A stretch of DNA of 64,000 nt, taken from contig CAZIUL010000010.1 of NCBI GenBank assembly GCA_964542475.1, forward strand, positions 1 to 64,000, in the 5' to 3' direction. The stretch is from CAZIUL01 sp964542475 (GTDB taxonomy: Bacteria > Planctomycetota > B15-G4 > CAYZWU01). A program made the position numbers and the translations under genes. The first letter of the stretch is position 1; each line of letters opens with the position of its first letter. Below are positions 1-8,185 of this stretch, piece after piece. A model generated the notes under the pieces. The model was not told the DNA's origin and ran no database searches. It was given only the letters and a program-made list of their open reading frames with translations.

Positions 1-22
1 CGGCAACAGAGTGCCGCCCTCC
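1..22. repeat. REP-like 22-mer, copy 1
   Basis: The first 22 bases are an exact reverse complement of 58905-58926. The core CGGCA/TGCCG forms a short hairpin with a six-base loop, and this copy may continue beyond the window edge. It lies just past the stop codon of the GH109-like gene. It looks like a small dispersed palindromic element, but only two copies are visible. Confidence 0.5.
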
Positions 23-101
23 AAACGCCGGATAAAAGTTATCCGTGTTTATCCGAGGTTCTCTCCTCCGCTCTTCTCTGCCTCTTTCTTAAGCCTTCCC
101 C

Positions 102-1412
102 TCAGCAAACCCCAAAATACGGCTTCCGCGTCTTCCACTTGCCCCGGGTAAAATCAGGGCATTCGACCGGTGTGCCGCGCGCGGCGATCGACTGTTCGCT
201 CAAACCGACTATCGAGCTCATGGTGGCCGAGTCGTACACATCGATAGGTGTCTGCGTCTTGTTCCTCACCGCCTCAACGAAGAGCTTCAGTTCCAGGTAG
301 TCGGTGCCGCCGTGGCCCCCGCCGCCGCCCTGATCGTCCAGGGCCTTGTACCACGGGTGATCGTGCTTGTCCTGGTACGGGGGGAACGGCTCCCACTGGT
401 GGTAGGCGGGGCTTTTTCCCTCGATGTAAACGGATTCGCGCTGCTCGTTGTAGATACCGAGCGTGCCCTGGAGCATCCAGCGGTTGTCATAGGGGCGCGG
501 AAGCTGCATGTCGTAGTTGATGACAACCGACCTTCCCTTTTCGGTTCGTACAGTGCTCGTCACTATGTCGCCCTGCTTGTACTTGCGCTTGGCGTTCGGA
601 TGCTCCGGCCCGAACTTCCGTGCGAAGTAGGCGTTGATCCCTTTCGAAGCGGTGGCGGTCGATGTAACGGTGGCATACCTGTCCCCCCGGTTGATGTCCA
701 GCCAGCTCAGCACCGGGCCCTGGCTGTGGGTCGGGTACTGGTCGCAGTTGCGGTTCACGAGAAACTCACCGCCCCACCTCATGTTGCCCTGCGGATCGAA
801 AAACCAGTGGTCGATGCAGTCGTGGGAGTGCGCGCAGTGGCAGTGCACCATCTCGCCGAAGAGCCCCCGGCGCACCATGTTCAGAACAGCCAGATTGTCC
901 CTGCGGAAGCTCCAGTTCTCCAGCATCATGCATGGGATGCCCGTCTCCTCGTGCGTGTTCACCAGGTCCCAGCACTCGTCCACCGTGATCGCGGCTGGAA
1001 CCTCGACTCCCACGTACTTGCCCATTTTCATGCCGCATACGGCCATTGGCGCGTGCCACTGCCAGTAGGTTGCAATTATCACCGCGTCGATGTCGTCGCG
1101 CGCCATCAGCTTTTCGAAAGAATGCTCCGAGTCCGAATATCCGTCCGGCTCCGGCCTGCCCGATCTCTTCACCATCTCCTTTGCGCGCGCCAGGTTTTCC
1201 GGCTTTATGTCGCAGAGCGCGGGAAACTCCACCTCATCCATCCCGAGCAGGTTGTTGAGAAGGGAGCAGCCCCGGTTCCCTGTCCCCACCACACCTATCC
1301 TGACCGGCTTCCCGCTCTTTTCGCCGCGCCCTCCCTCAAGTCCGAGGGCCAGACCCGCGGTCGCCGCCGAACCAACCTCAAGAAACTTCCTGCGCGTTAC
1401 CCGGTTATTCAT
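102..1412 (-). CDS. TAT-exported Gfo/Idh/MocA protein, GH109-like
   Basis: A 436-residue NAD-binding oxidoreductase-fold protein. The N-terminus has a twin-arginine signal (RRKFLEVG, then an Ala/Gly-rich stretch), so it is probably exported folded with its cofactor. The Rossmann motif VVGTGNRG is near residue 41. The usual EKP motif is replaced by EVP, and the stretch LENWSFRRDNLAVLNMV with a following HSHD strongly resembles GH109 alpha-N-acetylgalactosaminidases, which hydrolyse glycosides by an NAD-dependent redox mechanism. I infer a glycosidase or glycoside-oxidising role in the periplasm; the substrate is unknown. It is followed on the same strand side by ybgC with only 23 bases between them, so the two could share a transcript. 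Confidence 0.85.
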   Translation of the reverse strand: MNNRVTRRKFLEVGSAATAGLALGLEGGRGEKSGKPVRIGVVGTGNRGCSLLNNLLGMDEVEFPALCDIKPENLARAKEMVKRSGRPEPDGYSDSEHSFEKLMARDDIDAVIIATYWQWHAPMAVCGMKMGKYVGVEVPAAITVDECWDLVNTHEETGIPCMMLENWSFRRDNLAVLNMVRRGLFGEMVHCHCAHSHDCIDHWFFDPQGNMRWGGEFLVNRNCDQYPTHSQGPVLSWLDINRGDRYATVTSTATASKGINAYFARKFGPEHPNAKRKYKQGDIVTSTVRTEKGRSVVINYDMQLPRPYDNRWMLQGTLGIYNEQRESVYIEGKSPAYHQWEPFPPYQDKHDHPWYKALDDQGGGGGHGGTDYLELKLFVEAVRNKTQTPIDVYDSATMSSIVGLSEQSIAARGTPVECPDFTRGKWKTRKPYFGVC

Positions 1413-1435
1413 TTTTTACTCTCCTTAGCTTTCTT

Positions 1436-1858
1436 CTACTGTTCATCTCTACGTAATTCCACTGCCCTGCCCGCTGCTTCCTCAACGACACGCCTGACCC
1501 TTGCCGGCAGCTTGTCAGGCCTGCCTTTTTCGTTCACGCAAACGAGCTTTATCGCCGCCTCCACAACGAGCCTGCCGGTTTCACTGTCAATGATCCGGTG
1601 AAAGAAGGTATAGCTCGTCCGGCTGTAACCCGTGATCCTTGTCTCGATGTCGAGAAGATCGTTGTACCGCGCCGGAGAGCGGTAAGAGACATCAACGTGG
1701 GCCACGACGAAGATGGTCCCATTCTCGGCGTAGTTTGCCACATTGATGCCTCTCTCTCTGAGATACTCGGTGCGGGAACGTTCGCAAAACCGCAGGTAGT
1801 TGGCATAGTAAACAACGCCGCCGCTGTCGGTGTCATCGTAGTATATTCTGATCTTCAT
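1436..1858 (-). CDS. ybgC: YbgC/FadM-type acyl-CoA thioesterase
   Basis: A 140-residue single hot-dog-fold protein. The N-terminal segment YYDDTDSGGVVYYANYL carries the D-x-x-G/YxxYL signature of the YbgC 4-hydroxybenzoyl-CoA thioesterase family, with the catalytic Asp in DTDSGG. Family members hydrolyse acyl-CoA thioesters and are often linked to the Tol-Pal envelope system, but no tol genes are visible here. Length is normal for the family. It is upstream of the GH109-like gene on the minus strand and is divergent from the flagellar operon starting at fliO. Confidence 0.88.
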   Translation of the reverse strand: MKIRIYYDDTDSGGVVYYANYLRFCERSRTEYLRERGINVANYAENGTIFVVAHVDVSYRSPARYNDLLDIETRITGYSRTSYTFFHRIIDSETGRLVVEAAIKLVCVNEKGRPDKLPARVRRVVEEAAGRAVELRRDEQ

Positions 1859-2120
1859 AGCCGCTCCTGAGATTCCTGTTCAACGGTTTCAATAGATTCG
1901 TGTACATGTAAACAAAATCCACCTGTTTTAAGAATAGGAAATAAATTCATCAAGAAAAAGGGAAGGAGTTTCCGATCAAAAACCTTGATCCCTCACGGAT
2001 CACTGGTGCTTTGGTCGATTTCTAACGTTTTGCAGGAAGAGCGTGTACGGAGTCCCTTCGTCCGCTCGATACCGGGTATGAGCCGCTCTCACTCATATAC
2101 CCGGCCATGGAGTCAAGGCA
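1859..2120. other. Divergent intergenic region, ybgC / fliO
   Basis: This 262-bp spacer must hold promoters for both directions. It is AT-rich between 1895 and 1950. I found no convincing sigma-28 or sigma-54 site. The only clear structure is the hairpin just before fliO, listed separately. Confidence 0.5.
2072..2104 (+). promoter_or_regulatory. Hairpin in the fliO leader
   Basis: CCGGGTATGAG at 2072-2082 pairs with CTCATATACCCGG at 2092-2104, giving an 11-bp stem with a two-base bulge. It ends 16 bases before the fliO ATG and has no following T-tract, so it is not an ordinary terminator. It could affect ribosome access or mRNA stability of the export-gate operon. Confidence 0.5.
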
Positions 2121-2624
2121 ATGTTTTCTCTTAAACTTGGCGCGTGCGTTTTCCATGCGCTTACCCAAACCGCTGGATCGGGGAAGGAGCCTGTCAGCGA
2201 TCTGTTCGCGAAATGGTCGCAAGAGCAGGCACAGGATCCGATGATGTACCGCGTTATCCTGGCGCTGGCGATCGTTATCTTCCTGATTTTTGCCGTAGCC
2301 TGGCTGCTGAGACGTTACATGAAAATCTCACCCTCCGGAAAAACGAGCGGAAGGCTGCAGGTGATCGAGTCCCTGCCGCTGGGTACCAAGAAGATGGTTC
2401 AGGTCGTCAAGGTCTGTGGCAGGACCCTGGTAATCGGCGTGACACCCGAGCGGATAGAGCTCCTGACCGAGCTGCCTGAGGAAGAGTACGGGGATGAGGA
2501 GTATGCGCCGCCTCAGCACGAAAAGAAGGCAAAATGTGCGTTCGGCGACATCCTGCACCTGGGACGGCGGAAAAAAAAAGCGGAAAAGAAAAGAGAAACA
2601 GCCGGGATAGGGATTGGAGAATAG
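2121..2624 (+). CDS. fliO: Flagellar export-gate assembly protein FliO
   Basis: A 167-residue protein with one membrane span (about residues 43-63). After it comes the conserved cytoplasmic beta-rich segment LQVIESLPLGTKKMVQVVKV, which identifies FliO, the membrane factor that stabilises FliP rings during assembly of the flagellar type III export gate. The C-terminus is an unusually basic Lys/Arg tail. It is the first gene of fliO-P-Q-R-flhB-flhA. The ATG at 2121 has only a weak AAGG ribosome site. A start at residue 41, just before the span, is possible but less like the family. Confidence 0.88.
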   Translation: MFSLKLGACVFHALTQTAGSGKEPVSDLFAKWSQEQAQDPMMYRVILALAIVIFLIFAVAWLLRRYMKISPSGKTSGRLQVIESLPLGTKKMVQVVKVCGRTLVIGVTPERIELLTELPEEEYGDEEYAPPQHEKKAKCAFGDILHLGRRKKKAEKKRETAGIGIGE

Positions 2625-2633
2625 AAAAAGGGA

Positions 2634-3431
2634 ATGATGAAACCGAGCGGAAAAACCTTGTTCAAGGCGTTGATAGTCCTGCTTCTGGTCTTTGCCTGGG
2701 CCGGGCCGTCCGAAGCCCAGGACGGAGCCGAAGAGAGCAACGACACCATAAACATCGGTGACGTTGAAATACCCACGGACTCCCAACTCTTCGGCAGCCA
2801 GGACCTCACGCTCGCCATCAAGATCGTCCTGGTCATGTCGGTCCTGACGCTTTTGCCCGCGGTCATGCTTACAATGACCTCTTTCACGCGGATCATCATC
2901 ATCTTGAGTTTCGTAAAACGGGCGATGGGCGTTCAGGGGCTGCCGCCTCAACAGATACTTGTTGGGTTCACGATTTTTCTGACCCTGGCCATCATGTCGC
3001 CGGTCTTCGTGCAGATCAACGACAAGGCAATAAAACCGTACAGGCAGAAGGAGATCACGTTTGCCGAAGCGGGCGAGAGGGGCTCGGAAGTGATGCGGAG
3101 CTTCCTGCTCAAGCACACCCGCCCGGACGATATGGCGCTCATGGTGCACATTGCCAAAGCGGACAGGCCCGCCACTCCACAGGATGTTCCGTTCCACATC
3201 CTGCTCCCATCTTTCGCTCTTTCCGAGCTCAAAACAGCGTTCCAGATGGGATTTATCATCTTTCTGCCCTTTCTGATAATAGATATCGTAATCGCCAGCG
3301 TGCTGCTCTCCATGGGTATGTTCATGCTGCCGCCAATAATTGTTTCCACGCCCTTCAAGATCATTCTCTTCGTTCTGGTTGACGGATGGACCCTGGTCAT
3401 CTCGTCGCTTGTGAGAAGCTTTGGGGCTTGA
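2634..3431 (+). CDS. fliP: Flagellar export-gate protein FliP
   Basis: A 265-residue member of the FliP/SctR family. A cleavable signal peptide (residues 1 to about 28) is followed by multiple membrane spans and the family blocks SVLTLLPAVMLTMTSFTRI and VDGWTLVISSLV. FliP forms the pentameric core of the fT3SS export gate in the inner membrane together with FliQ and FliR. It begins 10 bases after fliO. Two adjacent ATGs (2634 and 2637) are possible starts; the second has better spacing to the AAGGGA site. Confidence 0.95.
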   Translation: MMKPSGKTLFKALIVLLLVFAWAGPSEAQDGAEESNDTINIGDVEIPTDSQLFGSQDLTLAIKIVLVMSVLTLLPAVMLTMTSFTRIIIILSFVKRAMGVQGLPPQQILVGFTIFLTLAIMSPVFVQINDKAIKPYRQKEITFAEAGERGSEVMRSFLLKHTRPDDMALMVHIAKADRPATPQDVPFHILLPSFALSELKTAFQMGFIIFLPFLIIDIVIASVLLSMGMFMLPPIIVSTPFKIILFVLVDGWTLVISSLVRSFGA

Positions 3432-3457
3432 AGGCCCGGAATAGGGGGAACATAAAA

Positions 3458-3727
3458 ATGAACGATGCGGTTGTAATCACGATAGCGCGCCAGACATTGG
3501 TAACAGTGCTCACGCTGGCCGGGCCCATGCTTCTGGCCGGACTGGTGATGGGCTTGACAGTGTCCATCCTGCAGTCGATCACAAGCGTCCAGGAACAATC
3601 GCTGAGCATGATCACCAAGATGGTCACCGTGTTCGCCACACTGCTCCTGTTGATGCCGTGGCTTCTGAAGGTGTTGAAGTCGTTCTCGGTTGCGCTCCTC
3701 GGGGACCTTCCCAGATTCATATGCTGA
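3458..3727 (+). CDS. fliQ: Flagellar export-gate protein FliQ
   Basis: An 89-residue protein with two hydrophobic hairpin helices, as in all FliQ/SctS proteins. The segment LVMGLTVSILQSITSVQEQ is the family signature. The frame is open further upstream, but the ATG at 3458 follows a good GGGGG-type ribosome site and gives the normal family length. It lies between fliP and fliR, and four copies assemble around the FliP5-FliR core. Confidence 0.93.
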   Translation: MNDAVVITIARQTLVTVLTLAGPMLLAGLVMGLTVSILQSITSVQEQSLSMITKMVTVFATLLLLMPWLLKVLKSFSVALLGDLPRFIC

Positions 3728-3784
3728 TGAAGCCGAATAACGATCAGCGCCCGGCGCAGGCGCGCAGAAAGGTACAAAACAGCC

Positions 3785-4546
3785 ATGGAGGTTTATTCAG
3801 GACCTCTTCTCATATATCTCCTGATCGTTTTCAGGATCCTGAGCTGCCTGATGACCCTCCCTTTTATGGGGCCGGGGGTGGGGGTTGTGCTGAAAGGGGT
3901 CATGTCGGTTTTTCTCGCCTTCATGCTCTTCCCTGGAGCTGCCATGGATGTGACCGCGCCCTCATTCGACTTCTACTACCTGATCCTGATCGGGCAGGAA
4001 GTGTTTGCCGGGCTTATGATGGGGTTCGTTGTGCGCCTCTCCTTCACTATCATCTCGGTTGCGGGAGAGATGACCAGCCAGGAGATGGGCTTCATGATGT
4101 CGAAGCAGATGGACCCGATCACGGGTGCCCAAACCCCGGCAATAACCCAGTTCTACCGGCTCGTCGCTTTCATGCTTTTCCTGGGAATAAACGGCCACTA
4201 CTGGATCCTGGAGGTGCTTGCCCGGAGCTTCCGGACAGCGCCCATCGGCTCGATCACATTGAGTGTCGGGCTCGGAGAGTGGCTCACCGGTCTTTTCACG
4301 CGCACATTCCTGATGGGTGTCCAGCTCGCTGCGCCGATTTTTTTGCTCATGATGATGATAACAATCGGGATCGGAATGCTCGTAAAACTCGTGGAGGGAT
4401 TGAATGTCTTCGACATAGGTTTTCCGATCCGCATCGGGGCTGGTTTTATCTTCATCTTAACATTCATGCCCTATCTGGGCCAGTCGCTTCACAGGGTGTT
4501 CAAGGCGGTAGGCGACAACCTCCTGAGTTTTTTAATGGCGATATGA
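3785..4546 (+). CDS. fliR: Flagellar export-gate protein FliR
   Basis: A 253-residue polytopic membrane protein of the FliR/SctT family. Recognisable blocks are RILSCLMTLPFMGPGV near the N-terminus and GQEVFAGLMMGFVVRLSF with GEMTSQEMGFMMS in the middle. FliR caps the FliP ring of the export gate and contacts FlhB. The start is 57 bases after fliQ, and the stop is ten bases before the flhB ATG, so translation of the pair is probably coupled. Confidence 0.95.
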   Translation: MEVYSGPLLIYLLIVFRILSCLMTLPFMGPGVGVVLKGVMSVFLAFMLFPGAAMDVTAPSFDFYYLILIGQEVFAGLMMGFVVRLSFTIISVAGEMTSQEMGFMMSKQMDPITGAQTPAITQFYRLVAFMLFLGINGHYWILEVLARSFRTAPIGSITLSVGLGEWLTGLFTRTFLMGVQLAAPIFLLMMMITIGIGMLVKLVEGLNVFDIGFPIRIGAGFIFILTFMPYLGQSLHRVFKAVGDNLLSFLMAI

Positions 4547-4556
4547 GGAAAGAGTG

Positions 4557-5618
4557 ATGGCGGGCGGCGATACCGAAAAAACCGAAAAAGCAACGGCAAA
4601 ACGCAAAAACGAAGCCCGTAACAAGGGACAGGTGGCTGTAAGCAAGGACCTGAACCGTGCCTTCCAGATGATGATCTGCTTGGTTGTTTTTAATATGGCA
4701 GGCTACCGCCTTTTCGAGGGATTCTCCTCCGGTTTGCGTGAGCACCTCGGAAACCAACTTACCATGGAGATGACTGATAGATACGCAATGTTCCTGTTCG
4801 AGAACGCTCTCCTGAAGGCGTTCAGCCTCCTCTTTCCGTTTTTCGCGGCCATCATAACGTTCATGATTGCCATCAATTTCGCCCAGGTTGGCATCAAGAT
4901 AAGCACCCAGACGATCAAGCTCAGCATCGACAAGCTCAACCCTATAAACGGAATCAAAAAGCTGTTCTCCCTCAAATCCTTAGTGAAGATCGTCGCCTCC
5001 GTCCTGAAGGTTGCGGTTCTGGCATTGGTGGTCTACTTCAGCCTGAGGAACAGGATTGACGAGATCGGCGGGCTGGGCGGGTGTGATCTCGAGGAGATAC
5101 TCAGCTACTGCTTCTCGCTTCTTTTCCTGATCCTTTTCAGGGTAGGAGTCGTGCTGATCATCCTTGGCTTGATCGACTACATGTACCAGAAGTGGAATCA
5201 CGAAAAGGAACTCAGAATGACCAAGCAGGAGGTGAAAGAAGAACGCAAACAGATGATGGGCGACCCCAAGATCAAGAGCCGCATCCGGCAGATACAGTTC
5301 GGCATCTTTAAACAGCGCATGATGCAGCAGGTGCCTGAGTCGACGGTCGTGGTGACGAACCCTACAACATACGCGGTGGCGATCAAGTACGAACGCGGCG
5401 AGATGAACGCGCCGCTGGTGGTGGCCAAAGGAATGAACCTGATCGCCGATAAAATCAAGTCCCTGGCAAAAGAAAACGACATACCGCTCGTGGAAAACAA
5501 GGCGTTGGCCCAGACATTGTACAGGACGGTCGGTGTCGGAGACGAGGTTCCTCAGAAGCTTTACCGTGCCATGGCTGAAGTACTCACATATGTCTACAAG
5601 CTGAAGGACAGGATCTGA
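4557..5618 (+). CDS. flhB: Flagellar export switch protein FlhB
   Basis: A 353-residue FlhB/SctU-family protein: basic N-terminus (EKTEKATAKRKNEARNKGQ), four membrane spans (about 35-215), then a cytoplasmic domain. FlhB switches export specificity from rod/hook to filament substrates after self-cleavage at NPTH. Here the motif reads NPTT (residues 268-271), so the cleavage Asn-Pro is kept but the His is Thr. The ATG at 4557 sits six bases after AGGAA; a GTG three bases upstream is also possible. The stop codon overlaps the flhA start (TGATG). Confidence 0.95.
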   Translation: MAGGDTEKTEKATAKRKNEARNKGQVAVSKDLNRAFQMMICLVVFNMAGYRLFEGFSSGLREHLGNQLTMEMTDRYAMFLFENALLKAFSLLFPFFAAIITFMIAINFAQVGIKISTQTIKLSIDKLNPINGIKKLFSLKSLVKIVASVLKVAVLALVVYFSLRNRIDEIGGLGGCDLEEILSYCFSLLFLILFRVGVVLIILGLIDYMYQKWNHEKELRMTKQEVKEERKQMMGDPKIKSRIRQIQFGIFKQRMMQQVPESTVVVTNPTTYAVAIKYERGEMNAPLVVAKGMNLIADKIKSLAKENDIPLVENKALAQTLYRTVGVGDEVPQKLYRAMAEVLTYVYKLKDRI

Positions 5619-7735
5619 TGTCGGTGCTCAAAAACACGTTTTTGAACGCAAGATCACGCAAGCTTGTGAACGCAAGCGATGCCTTGCTCGGTTTTTTCGT
5701 GGTCGGAATCCTGGTGGTCCTGATAGTTCCCCTGCCGCCATCGATACTGGACATCCTCATCACGGTCAATATTTCCCTTGCAATCCTGTGCATGCTCATC
5801 ATTCTCAGCACCAACGAGCCGTTGGAGCTCTCCACCTTTCCGTCGACCCTTCTTTTTCTCACGCTTTTTAGACTGGCTCTCAACGTGGCTTCCACAAGGC
5901 TGATTTTGAGCAAGGCCAACGCGGGAAAGGTGATCCAGGCATTCGGCGACTTCGTTGTGGGCGGAGACTATGTGGTTGGTATGGTCATTTTTCTGATACT
6001 GGTGGTGATCCAGTTCGTGGTCATAACAAAAGGATCGAACCGCATCTCAGAAGTCGCCGCACGGTTCACTCTAGACGCGCTGCCCGGAAAGCAGATGTCC
6101 ATCGATGCGGACCTCAACACCGGCTTGATAACATCCGAGGACGCACAGGAAAGGCGCGAGCTTATCACACAGGAGGCGGATTTCTACGGCGCCATGGACG
6201 GCGCATCGAAGTTTGTACGCGGTGACGCCATAGCCGCCCTGATCATAACCGGTATCAACCTGGCAGGCGGAGTAGTTGTGGGTCTGCTCAACGGCCTCGA
6301 GGCTCAGGAAGCGCTGAAAAAATTCGCCCTGCTGACGGTTGGCGACGGCCTGGTCTCCCAGATCCCGGCCCTGATCATTGCCACGGGTGCCGGTATCATC
6401 GTAACCAAAGCATCCTCCGATGAACGCCTCTCCAGCGAGATGACCGTCCAGTTCATTACAAAACCCAGGGCCATCGCCATGTCTGCCCTGGTCCTTCTTC
6501 TGTTCGCTGCAACTCCCGGCCTCCCCTCACTGCCTTTCCTTATCATCTCCGCCGGCCTTGGCTTGTTCTACTTGATGATCAAGGGCAACACCAAAAGCGG
6601 TGAAGAAGTCACCGATGAAACCAAGCAAGATGCTACCGAGCACACGAGTTCGGAATCGGTATCCCTGGAAAAAATACTGCATGTGGACCGTATGGGCATA
6701 GAGATCGGGTACAGGCTAATCTACCTGGTCGACCCTCAAAAGGACGGTCGGCTCCTGGAACACATATCCATACTCCGGCGCAAGTTCGCAGCGGAGCTCG
6801 GCTTGATTGTCCCGCCGATCAGGGTAAAGGACAACATCCAGCTCGAACCCAACAGCTATCGCATCCTGATCAGCGGCCAACAGGTGGGATGTGGCGAGCT
6901 GATGGTCGGACAGCACCTTGCAATGGACTCGGGAGGAGCTGAGGGAAAGCTGAAAGGGATCGAAACCACTGAGCCCACCTTTGGCCTGCCTGCCACATGG
7001 ATCGAGGAAAGCCGGAAGCAGGAGGCTGAAATGATGGGATATACCGTCATCGACGCGGTCTCGGTGCTGGTGACCCACCTGAGCGAAATCATACGCAGTC
7101 AAGCCCACGAAATCTTGTCGCGCGAAGATGTTCACGCCCTGATAGAGCACATGAAGGAACGGTCTCCAACGCTCATGGAGGACCTGATTCCGAACATTCT
7201 GAACATTAGTGATCTGCAGCGAGTGCTCAAGAACCTTCTGAAAGAAAAAGTCACGATACGCAACCTCGCCCTGATCATGGAAGCGCTGGCCGAACACGGA
7301 AGCCGCACAAAGGATCCCGCGTTGCTCACGGAAGAGGCTCGCAAAAGGCTGTCAAGGGCCATTGTCGAGCCCCACCTGACCGGGGACAGGACTCTTTACG
7401 CTCTAACCATCGACCCCACTGTCGAGCGCACTCTCGAGGGCGGGCACCAGGGAGATCAGCAGAGTCTTAAGGTGGTAACTCCACAGTACCTGCAAAAGGT
7501 CGTGGACGGTGTTGCAGAGGTTTTCCAGGCCGCCTTGAAAACCGGCAAGGAGCCCGTGCTGCTAGTAAAGGCACCGCTGAGGCGCACTCTGGCGGACCTG
7601 GTCATGAGCAACATTCCCCGCCTAGCAGTGCTGTCGTTCAACGAAATAACGGATGTTGGAAAGGTGGAATCACTCGGAGTGGTCCGGGTTCAGGAAAAGG
7701 AAACGGTCCATGCGGCTGCACCTTCGAACAACTGA
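5618..7735 (+). CDS. flhA: Flagellar export-gate protein FlhA
   Basis: A 705-residue FHIPEP-family protein of normal length. Eight membrane spans occupy the first half, with the family loop PGKQMSIDADLNTGLI near residues 150-170 in the FHIPEP region. The cytoplasmic half (about 345-690) docks chaperone-substrate complexes. FlhA forms the nonameric proton-coupled export gate. Its ATG overlaps the flhB stop by one base, and it is the last export-gate gene of the operon; about 220 bases then separate it from the next small gene. Confidence 0.96.
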   Translation: MSVLKNTFLNARSRKLVNASDALLGFFVVGILVVLIVPLPPSILDILITVNISLAILCMLIILSTNEPLELSTFPSTLLFLTLFRLALNVASTRLILSKANAGKVIQAFGDFVVGGDYVVGMVIFLILVVIQFVVITKGSNRISEVAARFTLDALPGKQMSIDADLNTGLITSEDAQERRELITQEADFYGAMDGASKFVRGDAIAALIITGINLAGGVVVGLLNGLEAQEALKKFALLTVGDGLVSQIPALIIATGAGIIVTKASSDERLSSEMTVQFITKPRAIAMSALVLLLFAATPGLPSLPFLIISAGLGLFYLMIKGNTKSGEEVTDETKQDATEHTSSESVSLEKILHVDRMGIEIGYRLIYLVDPQKDGRLLEHISILRRKFAAELGLIVPPIRVKDNIQLEPNSYRILISGQQVGCGELMVGQHLAMDSGGAEGKLKGIETTEPTFGLPATWIEESRKQEAEMMGYTVIDAVSVLVTHLSEIIRSQAHEILSREDVHALIEHMKERSPTLMEDLIPNILNISDLQRVLKNLLKEKVTIRNLALIMEALAEHGSRTKDPALLTEEARKRLSRAIVEPHLTGDRTLYALTIDPTVERTLEGGHQGDQQSLKVVTPQYLQKVVDGVAEVFQAALKTGKEPVLLVKAPLRRTLADLVMSNIPRLAVLSFNEITDVGKVESLGVVRVQEKETVHAAAPSNN

Positions 7736-7957
7736 AACGCATGGAGCTGTTCGCCGGCCACAATTGTAAGGGAACAGGAAAGTACCGTTTTCCCTTTCCT
7801 AACAAGCAGGAAAATTCCGATAACTAAAACGGTGTTTTAGTAATGAGAAACCCGGCAGCAACAAGGTACTCCGTCTTTCCCGGCAGCAGAAGCCGACCAA
7901 GGGACTCGGCGCGGATCTGAACCAGGCCGGGCGGCTGAAAGACGCAGGATGTCAACC
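7736..7957. other. Intergenic region after flhA
   Basis: 222 bp without a recognised gene. At 7822-7829 there is TCCGATAA, a 7/8 match to the sigma-28 -10 element, but the nearest TAA-type -35 is three bases too close. This is only a weak candidate for a promoter feeding the small membrane ORF and fliA. flhF and flhG, which often follow flhA, are not present here. Confidence 0.35.
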
Positions 7958-8185
7958 ATGTCGAACGAAGGAAAGATAACAGCAAGCAGGGCAGCCATTG
8001 TTGTTTTCAGCATTGTTTTCCTGGTCTGCCTGTTAAGAGGAATCAGCGTTGCCGGGGCGTGCTTAAGGGGAGGTCTTGTGGCCTTCGCTACATTCGTATC
8101 GGTTCGTATCATCAGCCATCTGTTCTTCGATGCGGTGATCGATGAGCTGTCCAGCTTTATAAACAAAAACGTTAGGGGAAAATGA
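7958..8185 (+). CDS. Small membrane protein upstream of fliA
   Basis: A 75-residue protein not recognised as any family. Two hydrophobic stretches (about residues 11-27 and 32-52) predict a membrane hairpin, followed by a short amphipathic C-terminus ending in Lys/Arg. Its stop overlaps the fliA start (ATGA), so the two are translationally coupled. An in-frame ATG at 7949 exists, but the one at 7958 has a better-placed CAGGA ribosome site. It occupies the position usually held by flhF/flhG, but shows no GTPase or ATPase motif. Confidence 0.6.
   Translation: MSNEGKITASRAAIVVFSIVFLVCLLRGISVAGACLRGGLVAFATFVSVRIISHLFFDAVIDELSSFINKNVRGK

Noticed and set aside
312..1601. A 429-codon open frame on the plus strand
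   Set aside because: Antisense to the GH109-like gene and into ybgC, with no ribosome site and no recognisable domain.
2328..3197. A 289-codon minus-strand open frame
   Set aside because: Antisense to fliO and fliP; composition is typical of a shadow frame.
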